Assembly (NCBI GenBank): GCA_910579495.1
Contig: CAJTVD010000088.1
Location: 1 to 13,812 of the forward strand
Length of the DNA stretch: 13,812 nucleotides
Direction: 5' to 3'
Source: an uncultured Lachnospiraceae bacterium
GTDB taxonomy: Bacteria; Bacillota; Clostridia; Lachnospirales; Lachnospiraceae
Positions 6,227 to 12,609 of this stretch are shown one piece after another. Made by a program: the position numbers and the translations under genes. The stretch's first letter is position 1. Each line of letters opens with the position of its first letter. Under the pieces are notes generated by a model. That model was not told the DNA's origin and did no database searches. It saw only the letters and a list, made by a program, of their open reading frames with translations.

Positions 6227-7537
6227 ATGTGGGCTTATGAAAGTGTTTTTTATCAGATTTACCCCCTTGGTTTCTGCGGGGCGCCCTTTGAGAACGATGG
6301 GGTGCTTACGGACAGGATCAGGAAAGTGGAGGAATGGATTCCCCATATGAAGGAACTGAATGTGAACGCGGTCTATTTCTCACCGGTATTTGAATCTGAT
6401 ACCCATGGATATAATACGAGAGATTATAAGAAGATTGATACCCGCCTTGGCACGAACGATGATTTCAGGGAGGTTTGCAAAAAGCTTCATGAAAACGGGA
6501 TCAAAGTGGTGCTGGACGGGGTGTTCAATCATGTGGGACGGGGTTTTTACCAGTTTCAGGATGTGATCCGCAACAGGGAGCGTTCTCCTTACCTGAACTG
6601 GTTCCGTATCAGCCTGGACGGTAATTCCAATTACAATGACGGGCTTTGGTATGAGGGATGGGAAGGCCATTACGACCTGGTGAAGCTGAACCTTCAAAAC
6701 GGGGAAGTGGTGGACCATCTGCTGGACGCGGTGAAATATTGGGTGGACGAGTTTGATATTGACGGGCTGCGCCTGGATGTGGCGTACTGCCTGGACGAGA
6801 ATTTCCTGCGCAGGCTCCGCAGCTTCACCCAGGAGCTGAAACCGGAGTTTTACCTTCTGGGGGAAATGCTTCACGGGGACTACAACCGCCTGGTGAATGA
6901 TGCCATGCTCCACTCGGCTACCAACTATGAATGCTACAAGGGGCTGTTTTCCAGCTTTAACAGTATGAACATGTTTGAGATCGTCCATTCCCTGCTGCGT
7001 CAGTTCGGCCCGGAGAACTGGACCTTGTACAAAGGGAAACATATGCTGTCCTTTGTGGATAACCATGATGTTACCAGGGTGGCAAGTATCCTTGGCAATG
7101 AAAAGCACCTGCCGCTGATTTATGCCATGTGCTTTGGGATGCCGGGCATACCCTGTGTTTATTATGGAAGCGAGTGGGGAGCCAAAGGGGAGAAGAAGGA
7201 TGGGGACCAGGTTCTCAGGGCAAGCTTTGGGAAGCCGGAGTTTAACCAGCTGTCCCAGTGGATCAGTAAGCTGGCAAAGGCAAAGCGGGAATCTGTGGCG
7301 CTTAATTATGGTACTTTCCGTTCTGTGGTGCTTACCAATAAACAGTGTATTTTTGAGAGGAAAGCGGAAGGGGAAAGGGTGCTTGTTGCCATCAATGCAG
7401 ACAGCGAGCCTTATGTAGCCCATTTTGACGCAGGCTGTGGCCTTGCGGAGGATTTGATCAGCGGTGAAACCCATGATTTTGGCGGCGGCAGTGAATTGCC
7501 TCCTTACAGTGCGTATTTCTGGAAAATGGAGAGATAA
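6227..7537 (+). CDS. GH13 alpha-amylase family glycosidase (neopullulanase/cyclomaltodextrinase-like)
   Basis: Retaining alpha-glucan hydrolase with a (beta/alpha)8 barrel, 436 aa. The four GH13 regions are present: DGVFNHVG (from about residue 97), GLRLDVAYC (nucleophile Asp184), LGEMLHGDY (acid/base Glu213) and FVDNHDVTR (third acid Asp281). There is no signal peptide and no N-terminal CBM34-type domain, so it likely acts in the cytoplasm on imported maltodextrins, with hydrolysis of short alpha-1,4 or alpha-1,6 linked glucans as the probable activity; exact specificity cannot be read. A short C-terminal beta domain ends in SAYFWKMER. AGGAGG (6213-6218) lies 8 bases before ATG 6227, an excellent start. 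A terminator follows at 7566. No transporter or regulator for maltodextrin lies beside it. Confidence 0.92.
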   Translation: MWAYESVFYQIYPLGFCGAPFENDGVLTDRIRKVEEWIPHMKELNVNAVYFSPVFESDTHGYNTRDYKKIDTRLGTNDDFREVCKKLHENGIKVVLDGVFNHVGRGFYQFQDVIRNRERSPYLNWFRISLDGNSNYNDGLWYEGWEGHYDLVKLNLQNGEVVDHLLDAVKYWVDEFDIDGLRLDVAYCLDENFLRRLRSFTQELKPEFYLLGEMLHGDYNRLVNDAMLHSATNYECYKGLFSSFNSMNMFEIVHSLLRQFGPENWTLYKGKHMLSFVDNHDVTRVASILGNEKHLPLIYAMCFGMPGIPCVYYGSEWGAKGEKKDGDQVLRASFGKPEFNQLSQWISKLAKAKRESVALNYGTFRSVVLTNKQCIFERKAEGERVLVAINADSEPYVAHFDAGCGLAEDLISGETHDFGGGSELPPYSAYFWKMER

Positions 7538-7565
7538 CATATTGGCAGGAAAAGGACGGGGGAAA

Positions 7566-7593
7566 AGCGGTAGCTTTTTAACCGTTCTTTTTT
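7566..7593 (+). terminator. Intrinsic terminator of the GH13 gene
   Basis: AGCGGT (7566-7571) pairs with ACCGTT (7581-7586, one G-T wobble) across a 9-base loop, followed by CTTTTTT. It lies 28 bases after the GH13 stop. The hairpin repeat at 7592-7627 follows directly and is itself followed by T residues. Confidence 0.65.
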
Positions 7594-7627
7594 ACAATAA
7601 GCCGGCCCGCGTAGCGTGACGGCGTTT
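7592..7627. repeat. Third copy of the 36/37-bp hairpin repeat
   Basis: Identical over 36 bases to the copy at 2990-3025, about 4.6 kb away. It sits directly after a terminator T tract and is followed by three more T residues, so its hairpin could act as a second terminator. Like the other copies it lies between genes. Confidence 0.85.
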
Positions 7628-7677
7628 TTTATGCACATTAGAAGGCCAACTGCCGCCTGAAAATTTTTTAAAGGATA

Positions 7678-7741
7678 TGTAAAGTATACTTGACAATTGA
7701 TGTAAAGCAGACTATACTTAAAATGTAAAGTGCACTAGACA
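7678..7741 (+). promoter_or_regulatory. Promoter of the XRE gene embedded in three 23-bp-spaced operators
   Basis: A near-consensus promoter, TTGACA (7690-7695), 17 bases, TATACT (7713-7718), drives the XRE gene. Three direct repeats start at 7678, 7701 and 7724, spaced exactly 23 bp: TGTAAAGTATACTTGACA, TGTAAAGCAGACTATACT and TGTAAAGTGCACTAGACA. The first overlaps the -35, the second the -10 and the third the transcription start. Two contain short palindromes (AGTATACT, AGTGCACT). Autorepression by the XRE protein is the obvious reading. Confidence 0.8.
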
Positions 7742-7798
7742 TTATATTGATGGGAAGGAAATTGGGGGAACAGTAGTTTTTCAGAAAGGACTGGTAAG

Positions 7799-8008
7799 AT
7801 GCAGACGAAAATCGCACAGTACAGGAAAGAGAGGAAGGTCACCCAGGAAGAACTGGCTGATGCGGTGAATGTCACCAGGCAGACCATTATTTCCCTGGAG
7901 AATGGGAAATATAAGGCTTCTCTGGTGCTGGCGCACAAAATTGCACAGTTTTTTAACGTAACCATTGAGGAAATGTTTTTATTTGACAGGGAGGAAGAAA
8001 ATTTATGA
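7799..8008 (+). CDS. XRE-family HTH transcriptional regulator
   Basis: Minimal Cro/C1-type repressor of 69 aa, nearly all helix-turn-helix: IAQYRKERKVTQEELADAVN gives helices 1-2 and the turn, VTRQTIISLENGKYKASL the recognition helix and following turn, and LAHKIAQFFNVTIEEMF closes the domain. It belongs to the small YozG/YgzD-like group often paired with a membrane protein. AAAGGA (7785-7790) lies 8 bases before ATG 7799. The stop overlaps the next start (ATGA at 8005-8008), so the two genes are translationally coupled. It likely binds the three operators upstream of its own promoter. The signal it responds to is unknown. Confidence 0.9.
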   Translation: MQTKIAQYRKERKVTQEELADAVNVTRQTIISLENGKYKASLVLAHKIAQFFNVTIEEMFLFDREEENL

Positions 8009-8489
8009 AAATCATCGGCCTTTTTTGTGGGACCACGGCCACAAATAATGAAGAGTACAGAAAAGTGTTAAAGAGGAGAAACATATGGATGGCTGCCCTT
8101 GCACTTGCGGGGATTGTGATTGCTGGCGCAGCCCTTTTGGCGCATGGTACCAGGGGGTGCAGCTCCCTGAATATATTCTTGGCGTCTATTGCGGATTTGG
8201 CACAGGAATTACGCTGGCGGCCATGATTATATTTGTGCGCAACCTGCTCCTGATGGGCAATGAGGAGAAGCTCAAATGCAGCCGCCTGGAAAATACCGAC
8301 GAGAGGATTGTGGAAATCAGGAGAAGGGCTGTTGGGATTGCCACAGGTGCCACGCTGTTTTCGTGCACGGGGCTGGGGCTGATTTGGGGAATATATGAAC
8401 AGGTTTTGGTCAAGTCAGTGATTTGTATGCTGGATATTTTCCTGTTTTCCTATGTCGTCGCCTGTGCCTATTATAAAAAGAAAATTTAA
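8005..8489 (+). pseudogene. Frameshifted membrane protein coupled to the XRE regulator
   Basis: The first frame (ATG 8005) encodes a cytoplasmic start, then NIWMAALALAGIVIAGAALL (membrane segment), and runs out of frame after LAHGT. The rest continues in another frame: QLPEYILGVYCGFGTGITLA, then EEKLKCSRLENTDERIVEIR, then two more hydrophobic segments, ending VVACAYYKKKI at 8489. Restoring one G to the five-G run at 8153-8157 joins them into about 161 aa (GTRGVQLPEY). The whole resembles the four-helix membrane proteins with a TDER(E/I)VEI loop often encoded after small XRE regulators in Firmicutes. The break could be a true mutation, phase variation at the G run, or a sequencing error. The function of the family is unknown. 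Confidence 0.75.
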
Positions 8490-8583
8490 TTTGGGGGATG
8501 GGGATCTATGCATAGCTTTCTGTGCAGGCATCAAAGGCAGTGGTTATAATAAAAATTTAATTAGGCTATGGGGGAATGTTGTG
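8490..8583 (+). promoter_or_regulatory. Possible promoter before the CmpB-domain gene
   Basis: A perfect -10 TATAAT lies at 8545-8550, but no good -35 is seen 16-18 bases upstream. The 94-base gap contains the palindrome TATGCATA near 8508-8515 and no terminator. The gene could also be read through from the XRE operon. Confidence 0.35.
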
Positions 8584-8622
8584 ATACCATGATAACAAAA
8601 AGAGGTGATGTTATCATGGTAT
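8584..8622 (+). promoter_or_regulatory. Perfect 14-bp palindrome over the ribosome binding site and start codon
   Basis: ATACCATGATAACA (8584-8597) and TGTTATCATGGTAT (8609-8622) are perfect inverted repeats around an 11-base loop AAAAGAGGTGA. The loop holds the ribosome binding site (GAGGTG) and the right arm holds the ATG at 8616. In RNA the start codon would be paired while the binding site stays exposed. As DNA it could be an operator. Either role is inference. Confidence 0.7.
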
Positions 8623-9938
8623 TTACATTTTATGAGGTCTGCTGGTTCTTTTTTCTTTATTCCTTTATGGGCTGGTGCGGGGAAGTATGCCTGGCGGCAG
8701 TGTATAAGAGGAAGTTCATCAACCGGGGGTTTGTGAGCAGCCCTTTTTGTCCCATTTACGGGACCGGGGCAGTAGCTTTCACGGTTTTTTTGCCGGAGCT
8801 TAAAGGAAATCTATTTTTCCTGTTTCTGGGAGGCGTTATATTGGCTTCCTTTATTGAGTTTGTAACGGGAGCTTTGCTGGAAAAGGTTTTCCACAGAAAA
8901 TGGTGGGATTATTCCGATATCCGTTTCAATTTCGAAGGCTACATATGTTTAAGATACTCTGCACTGTGGGGTGTGTTTGCGGTTCTGCTGATTTATTTTG
9001 TGAATCCCTTTCTCGCTTCTTTGCTGTCGCTCTTCCCGCATTTTCTGGGCGTTATTCTGCTTTGGGGGCTTATTGTGCTGCTGGTTATGGATACTGTGGG
9101 AACGGCCCTTGCTGTTTTGGGGATGCAAAAGCGCATGGGACAGCTTTCCCAGTGGACGGAAGGGATGGTGCAGCTATCTGGCATCCTTGAAAACGCCATC
9201 ACCAGAAGGGTTGCCCGGCGTATGGAAAAGGCGTTCCCGGCGCTGGATGTAGGGTCTTTGGGGCAGCAGGCGCGGGGAGGGGAAAAGGCGGAGGTGTTTG
9301 CCCAGGGGTGCAGCTTTTACAAGCTGGCCTGCCTGTTCTTCATTGGGGCTTTCCTGGGGGATATTACGGAAACCATTTTCTGCCTGGCCACAACGGGCAG
9401 GCTGATGAGCCGCAGCAGCGTGGTCTATGGGCCATTCAGCATAGTGTGGGGGTTGGGCTGTACCCTTCTGACAGCGGTTTTATACCGGATCAAAAATAAA
9501 AGCGATTCTTATATTTTCGCTGTGGGAACCTTTCTGGGAGGGGCTTATGAATATGTGTGCAGTGTTTTTACGGAGCTGGTCTTCGGGGCAGTTTTCTGGG
9601 ACTACAGTGGGTTCCGGTTCAACCTGGGGGGAAGGATCAACCTGCTTTACTGTTTCTTTTGGGGGATCGCGGCAGTAGTGTGGATGAAGGTTCTTTATCC
9701 GAAGCTTTCCGGCTGGATTGAAAGGCTTCCTATTAAACAGGGGAAGCTGTTGTGTAATGTTATGATGGTTTTCATGGCCTTCAACTGCCTGATTTCCGCC
9801 ATGGCATTGGCCAGATATGAGGAAAGGCAGACAGGATACGGGGAAGGGCAGGTTTCGGGATGGGAAGAATTCCTGGACAGCCATTTTGATGACGGGAGAA
9901 TGGAGCGCATTTACCCCAATGCAAAGATTGTGAAGTAG
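8616..9938 (+). CDS. Duplicated CmpB-type (PF06541-like) membrane protein
   Basis: Integral membrane protein of 440 aa with two copies of the domain annotated as putative ABC-transporter type IV / ABC_trans_CmpB. Copy 1 begins FYEVCWFFFLYSFMGWCGEV and includes FVSSPFCPIYGTGAV, then WWDYSDIRFNFEGYICLRYS. Copy 2 begins FYKLACLFFIGAFLGDITET and includes SSVVYGPFSIVWGLG, then FWDYSGFRFNLGGRINLLYC. About ten or more hydrophobic segments are visible, and the C-terminal tail looks soluble. ATG 8616 is chosen because GAGGTG (8602-8607) lies 8 bases upstream; ATG 8589 and the frame start at 8568 lie in the palindrome or before it and have poor ribosome binding sites. No ATPase gene is adjacent, so the transporter label is weak. 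The role is unknown. Confidence 0.85.
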   Translation: MVFTFYEVCWFFFLYSFMGWCGEVCLAAVYKRKFINRGFVSSPFCPIYGTGAVAFTVFLPELKGNLFFLFLGGVILASFIEFVTGALLEKVFHRKWWDYSDIRFNFEGYICLRYSALWGVFAVLLIYFVNPFLASLLSLFPHFLGVILLWGLIVLLVMDTVGTALAVLGMQKRMGQLSQWTEGMVQLSGILENAITRRVARRMEKAFPALDVGSLGQQARGGEKAEVFAQGCSFYKLACLFFIGAFLGDITETIFCLATTGRLMSRSSVVYGPFSIVWGLGCTLLTAVLYRIKNKSDSYIFAVGTFLGGAYEYVCSVFTELVFGAVFWDYSGFRFNLGGRINLLYCFFWGIAAVVWMKVLYPKLSGWIERLPIKQGKLLCNVMMVFMAFNCLISAMALARYEERQTGYGEGQVSGWEEFLDSHFDDGRMERIYPNAKIVK

Positions 9939-10125
9939 GCACTGCCGTGGAGTATTCCTTCCTTTAAGCTATAGAAAATATTAAGAAATTTTATATTGAC
10001 AAAATAATATTATATGCCATATAGTATGTATAAAGAAAATAATACTATATGGCATATAATATTATAGAGACAAGACAGACTATAACAACAGGAGGAGCAA
10101 TATTTTTGGGAAAGGAGAAAGAGTT
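9939..10125. other. Intergenic region before the PadR operon
   Basis: No gene. The left part (9939-9990) shows no clear terminator for the CmpB-domain gene. The rest is AT-rich and holds the PadR promoter and the large inverted repeat. Two Shine-Dalgarno-like sites occur (AGGAGG at 10090-10095 and AAAGGAG at 10111-10117); only the second is placed for the PadR ATG. Confidence 0.5.
9996..10065 (+). promoter_or_regulatory. PadR-operon promoter within a perfect 24-bp inverted repeat
   Basis: Promoter: TTGACA (9996-10001), 18 bases, TATAGT (10020-10025). The arms 10004-10027 and 10042-10065 are perfect inverted repeats separated by 14 bases. Each arm carries its own dyad, TATATGCCATATA (10011-10023) and TATATGGCATATA (10046-10058), with centres 35 bp apart. 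The first covers the spacer and -10, the second lies just after the start site. PadR regulators bind such dyads, so autorepression is likely. Confidence 0.8.
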
Positions 10126-10452
10126 ATGGTTTTTAACACAGGAGCGGCGCTGCTGGATGCCATTGTCCTGGCGGTAGTCTCCCGGGAACTGGAAGGCGCA
10201 TATGGTTATAAGATAACCCAGGATGTGAGACAGGTGATAGAGCTTTCGGAGTCAACCCTTTATCCGGTCCTGCGAAGGCTTCTGAAGGAAGAATGCCTGG
10301 AGGTTTACGACCGGGAGTGTGCGGGGAGGAACAGAAGATATTATAAGGCCACAGAAAAAGGCAGGCTGCAGCTTAACCTTTATGAAAGTGAGTGGCGGAA
10401 ATATGCGGCCAAGATCAATAGTATTTTTGAGGGAGGAATGACAAATGAGTAG
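10126..10452 (+). CDS. PadR-family transcriptional regulator
   Basis: Winged-helix repressor of 108 aa. Visible family features are LDAIVLAVVSRELEGAYGYK near the N-terminus, the recognition-helix region ELSESTLYPVLRRLLKEECL and the wing segment CAGRNRRYYKATEKGRLQL. A C-terminal dimerisation helix ends in MTNE. AAAGGAG (10111-10117) lies 8 bases before ATG 10126. Its last 8 bases overlap the next gene, so it is coupled to the DUF1700 gene. It probably represses its own operon through the two dyads upstream. PadR next to DUF1700 and DUF4097 genes is a recurring Firmicute arrangement. Confidence 0.92.
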   Translation: MVFNTGAALLDAIVLAVVSRELEGAYGYKITQDVRQVIELSESTLYPVLRRLLKEECLEVYDRECAGRNRRYYKATEKGRLQLNLYESEWRKYAAKINSIFEGGMTNE

Positions 10453-11332
10453 ATGGGAATTCATGAGACAGTTAGAAGAGTTGCTTGCTGATATCCCGCC
10501 TGGGGAACGGGAGGAAGCGCTTCAATATTATAATGATTACTTTAACGACGCAGGGGGGAAGAACGAGCAGGAGGTCATTAAAGCCCTGGGGACGCCAAAG
10601 CAGGTGGCGCAGATTGTAAAGGATGGCATCAGCGGCAATGGGGAGAACGGAGAATTTACGGAAAACGGATTTTCCAGCGCATCCGCCGCAGACAGGCAAA
10701 TGCTTATGAAAAGAGCCGCCAGCAGCGGCGGGCAGGGCAATGGGGGCAATGCCACAGCCGGAGGAGCCTTTGCAGGAGGCCAGGGGGCCGGCGGGACATA
10801 TACGGAAAGCGCAGGCACATACACAAACAGCAATGGCCCCGGCCCAGCTTCCAATAATGCCAATGGCCCAGGGAACCAGGGTAACAATCCCGGTGATGGT
10901 TATTATAATAGTAATAATACCGGATACAGCGGTAAAAGCTACAAAAAGGAGGGGATCCCAACCTGGGCGGTGGTGTTGATTGTGCTCTGCTGTTTGGTGC
11001 TTTCCCCTGTGATCCTTGGTATTGTGAGTGCGGCTTTTGGGCTTATTGTGGGGATATTTGGTACTGTGCTGGGGCTGGTTTTGGGCTTTGGTGCGGCGGC
11101 GCTGGTATTGTTTGTGATAGCCGCGGCATTGATAGTTGCAGGGGTTGGATGCCTGTGGGGGTATCCGCTGACAGGTATCGGGCTTTTGGGAGGCGGCCTG
11201 ATCTGTGCCTCGCTGGGCATATTGTTTATGCTTATCACAGTTTTTCTGACAGTAAAGTGTATTCCTGGCATATGTAAGGGAATCAGATATATTTGCAGAA
11301 GTTTATTCAGTAAAAAAGGAGGTGCAAAATAA
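10445..11332 (+). CDS. DUF1700-domain membrane protein
   Basis: Protein of 295 aa in three parts. Residues 1-65 form the DUF1700 helical domain (MSRWEFMRQLEELLADIPPG, then REEALQYYNDYFNDAG and ALGTPKQVAQIVKDG). Residues 75-165 are a low-complexity linker rich in Gly, Asn, Ser and Thr. From about 170 there are four hydrophobic segments, starting with the segment that contains WAVVLIVLCCLVLSPVILG, and a basic tail FSKKGGAK. GGGAGG (10431-10436) lies 8 bases before ATG 10445. The gene overlaps PadR by 8 bases and the DUF4097 gene by 1 (TAATG). The helical domain is cytoplasmic or at the membrane by family analogy. Role in an envelope-stress module is inferred from context. Confidence 0.88.
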   Translation: MSRWEFMRQLEELLADIPPGEREEALQYYNDYFNDAGGKNEQEVIKALGTPKQVAQIVKDGISGNGENGEFTENGFSSASAADRQMLMKRAASSGGQGNGGNATAGGAFAGGQGAGGTYTESAGTYTNSNGPGPASNNANGPGNQGNNPGDGYYNSNNTGYSGKSYKKEGIPTWAVVLIVLCCLVLSPVILGIVSAAFGLIVGIFGTVLGLVLGFGAAALVLFVIAAALIVAGVGCLWGYPLTGIGLLGGGLICASLGILFMLITVFLTVKCIPGICKGIRYICRSLFSKKGGAK

Positions 11333-12312
11333 TGGGAAAATTCGCAAAGGTATGCCTGGCAACAGCAGGCATTATGATGGGGGTGGGCGTTCTTTTCTGT
11401 CTCATCGGCGGTTTATTTGGGGGAGGCAATTTCATCCGTTATGCCAGGAATGATGCTTACATGGGCAGAAGGATAGATGAGGCGGCAGAAGCCTTCGGAC
11501 AGGTGGCGGAATCCCTGGACGATGCCTTCTCCTTCCACCTGGGAGGGCATTGGGATGACGGTACAAAGGATCTGGAGGTAAATGGGGGGCGCAAATCCAA
11601 TACCCTCCATGAGGGGACAGTACCCGCCCAGGACGTGAGGGCGCTTCACCTGACGCTGGGGGCAGGAAAGTTTATCATCAGGGAAAAAGACACAGAAGGC
11701 GGTAACATTGATATTAGGATCCAGGGAACCGGGGCGTGTGACTATTATGTAAGCGGCGGGGATGGCATTCTTTATGTAGAGGGTTTTAAAAATATTAACA
11801 ATTTTAAGGGAATAGGAAATAAAAATATTATAACTATGGATATCCCCCAGGGGTTATCCTTTGAAGATGTGGAAATAGAGGTGGGTGCAGGCATTATGGA
11901 GATACACCGCCTGTCCACCGGTGGACTGGAAACCGTGGTGGGCGCGGGCGAAGTTTTGCTTGCCGACATAACGGCAGAAGAGTTTTTGGCAGAAATAGGC
12001 GTGGGATTAATGCAGACGGAAAACGCCCATGTGAGGGATGCCAATATACAGGTGAACATGGGAAGCTGTGAATTTACAGGGAGTATCTCCGGAGACCTTG
12101 AGGCGGAATGTGGCATGGGGAACCTGAGCCTGACGCTGGAAGGGAGACAGGAAGACCACAATTATGAACTGGAATGCTCCGCCGGGAACATAGAACTGGA
12201 TGGGAACAGCATTTCATCCTTTGCCTTGGAAAGGAATATAGACAACGGGGCGGACAGTACCTATGGGCTGGTCTGCGACATGGGAAACATCACAGTTGAT
12301 TTTAAAGAGTAG
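11332..12312 (+). CDS. DUF4097 (toastrack-like) membrane-anchored protein
   Basis: Protein of 326 aa. An N-terminal membrane segment (VCLATAGIMMGVGVLFCLIG) is followed by a Gly-rich stretch, a linker, and from about residue 100 a repetitive beta-strand domain of the DUF4097/DUF2807 type. Repeating pieces such as LTLGAGKFIIRE, IEVGAGIMEIHRLS, TVVGAGEVLLADI, AEIGVGLMQTEN and AECGMGNLSLTLEG are one strand turn each. This fits a surface-exposed solenoid that senses or scaffolds at the membrane. AGGAGGTG (11317-11324) lies 7 bases before ATG 11332. In known LiaF/PspC-like systems related beta domains pair with regulators of envelope stress; applying that here is inference. Confidence 0.88.
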   Translation: MGKFAKVCLATAGIMMGVGVLFCLIGGLFGGGNFIRYARNDAYMGRRIDEAAEAFGQVAESLDDAFSFHLGGHWDDGTKDLEVNGGRKSNTLHEGTVPAQDVRALHLTLGAGKFIIREKDTEGGNIDIRIQGTGACDYYVSGGDGILYVEGFKNINNFKGIGNKNIITMDIPQGLSFEDVEIEVGAGIMEIHRLSTGGLETVVGAGEVLLADITAEEFLAEIGVGLMQTENAHVRDANIQVNMGSCEFTGSISGDLEAECGMGNLSLTLEGRQEDHNYELECSAGNIELDGNSISSFALERNIDNGADSTYGLVCDMGNITVDFKE

Positions 12313-12351
12313 CCCGCCCTGGTGCCCAGAGGAATACTGGGGCAGGGCGGG
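12313..12351 (+). other. Intercistronic hairpin after the DUF4097 gene
   Basis: CCCGCCCTG (12313-12321) pairs perfectly with CAGGGCGGG (12343-12351), and inside it CCCAG (12325-12329) pairs with CTGGG (12337-12341) around AGGAATA. It begins right after the stop codon and ends 7 bases before the next ribosome binding site. There is no T tract. It probably stabilises the upstream mRNA or lowers expression of the small downstream gene. Confidence 0.65.
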
Positions 12352-12371
12352 ACTGGATAGGAGAATTGAGT

Positions 12372-12608
12372 ATGGTCACATTGTTTTTATTTTTAGTGCT
12401 TGTTATTGTATTGTTGGCCGTTGGCCTGTGCTTCCATTTGGCAGGCGGCATTATAAAGCTGGTGTTCAAGCTGGCATTTGCCTTGCCCTGTGCAATATTG
12501 TGCGGCGTTTTCGGCGTATTGCTGTGCTGCACGCTGATACTGATCCCCCTGGGAATGGGATGCTTTAAACTGGCAGGGTGGCTATTAAGCCCCTTAAATC
12601 CTGTGTAA
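12372..12608 (+). CDS. Small hydrophobic membrane protein of the PadR operon
   Basis: Protein of 78 aa, almost entirely hydrophobic: VTLFLFLVLVIVLLAVGLCF and FALPCAILCGVFGVLLCC are two clear membrane segments, with a third weaker one near the end (GMGCFKLAGWLL). Not assigned to a named family. AGGAG (12359-12363) lies 8 bases before ATG 12372; the in-frame TTG at 12366 is too close to that site. It is the last gene of the PadR-DUF1700-DUF4097 operon and may be a membrane component of that module. It ends one base before the convergent ECF gene. Confidence 0.7.
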   Translation: MVTLFLFLVLVIVLLAVGLCFHLAGGIIKLVFKLAFALPCAILCGVFGVLLCCTLILIPLGMGCFKLAGWLLSPLNPV

Positions 12609-12609
12609 T

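Noticed and set aside
6380..7540. Long open frame (386 codons) on the - strand opposite the GH13 gene
   Set aside because: It is antisense to a gene with all four GH13 motifs. The translation has no recognisable domain and no ribosome binding site.
7678..7741. CRISPR array
   Set aside because: The repeats are only about 18 bp, overlap a promoter and have 5-base gaps rather than spacers.
10704..10979. Open frames on both strands inside the DUF1700 linker
   Set aside because: They arise from the low-complexity Gly/Asn/Ser-coding sequence. The main frame is supported by domains at both ends.
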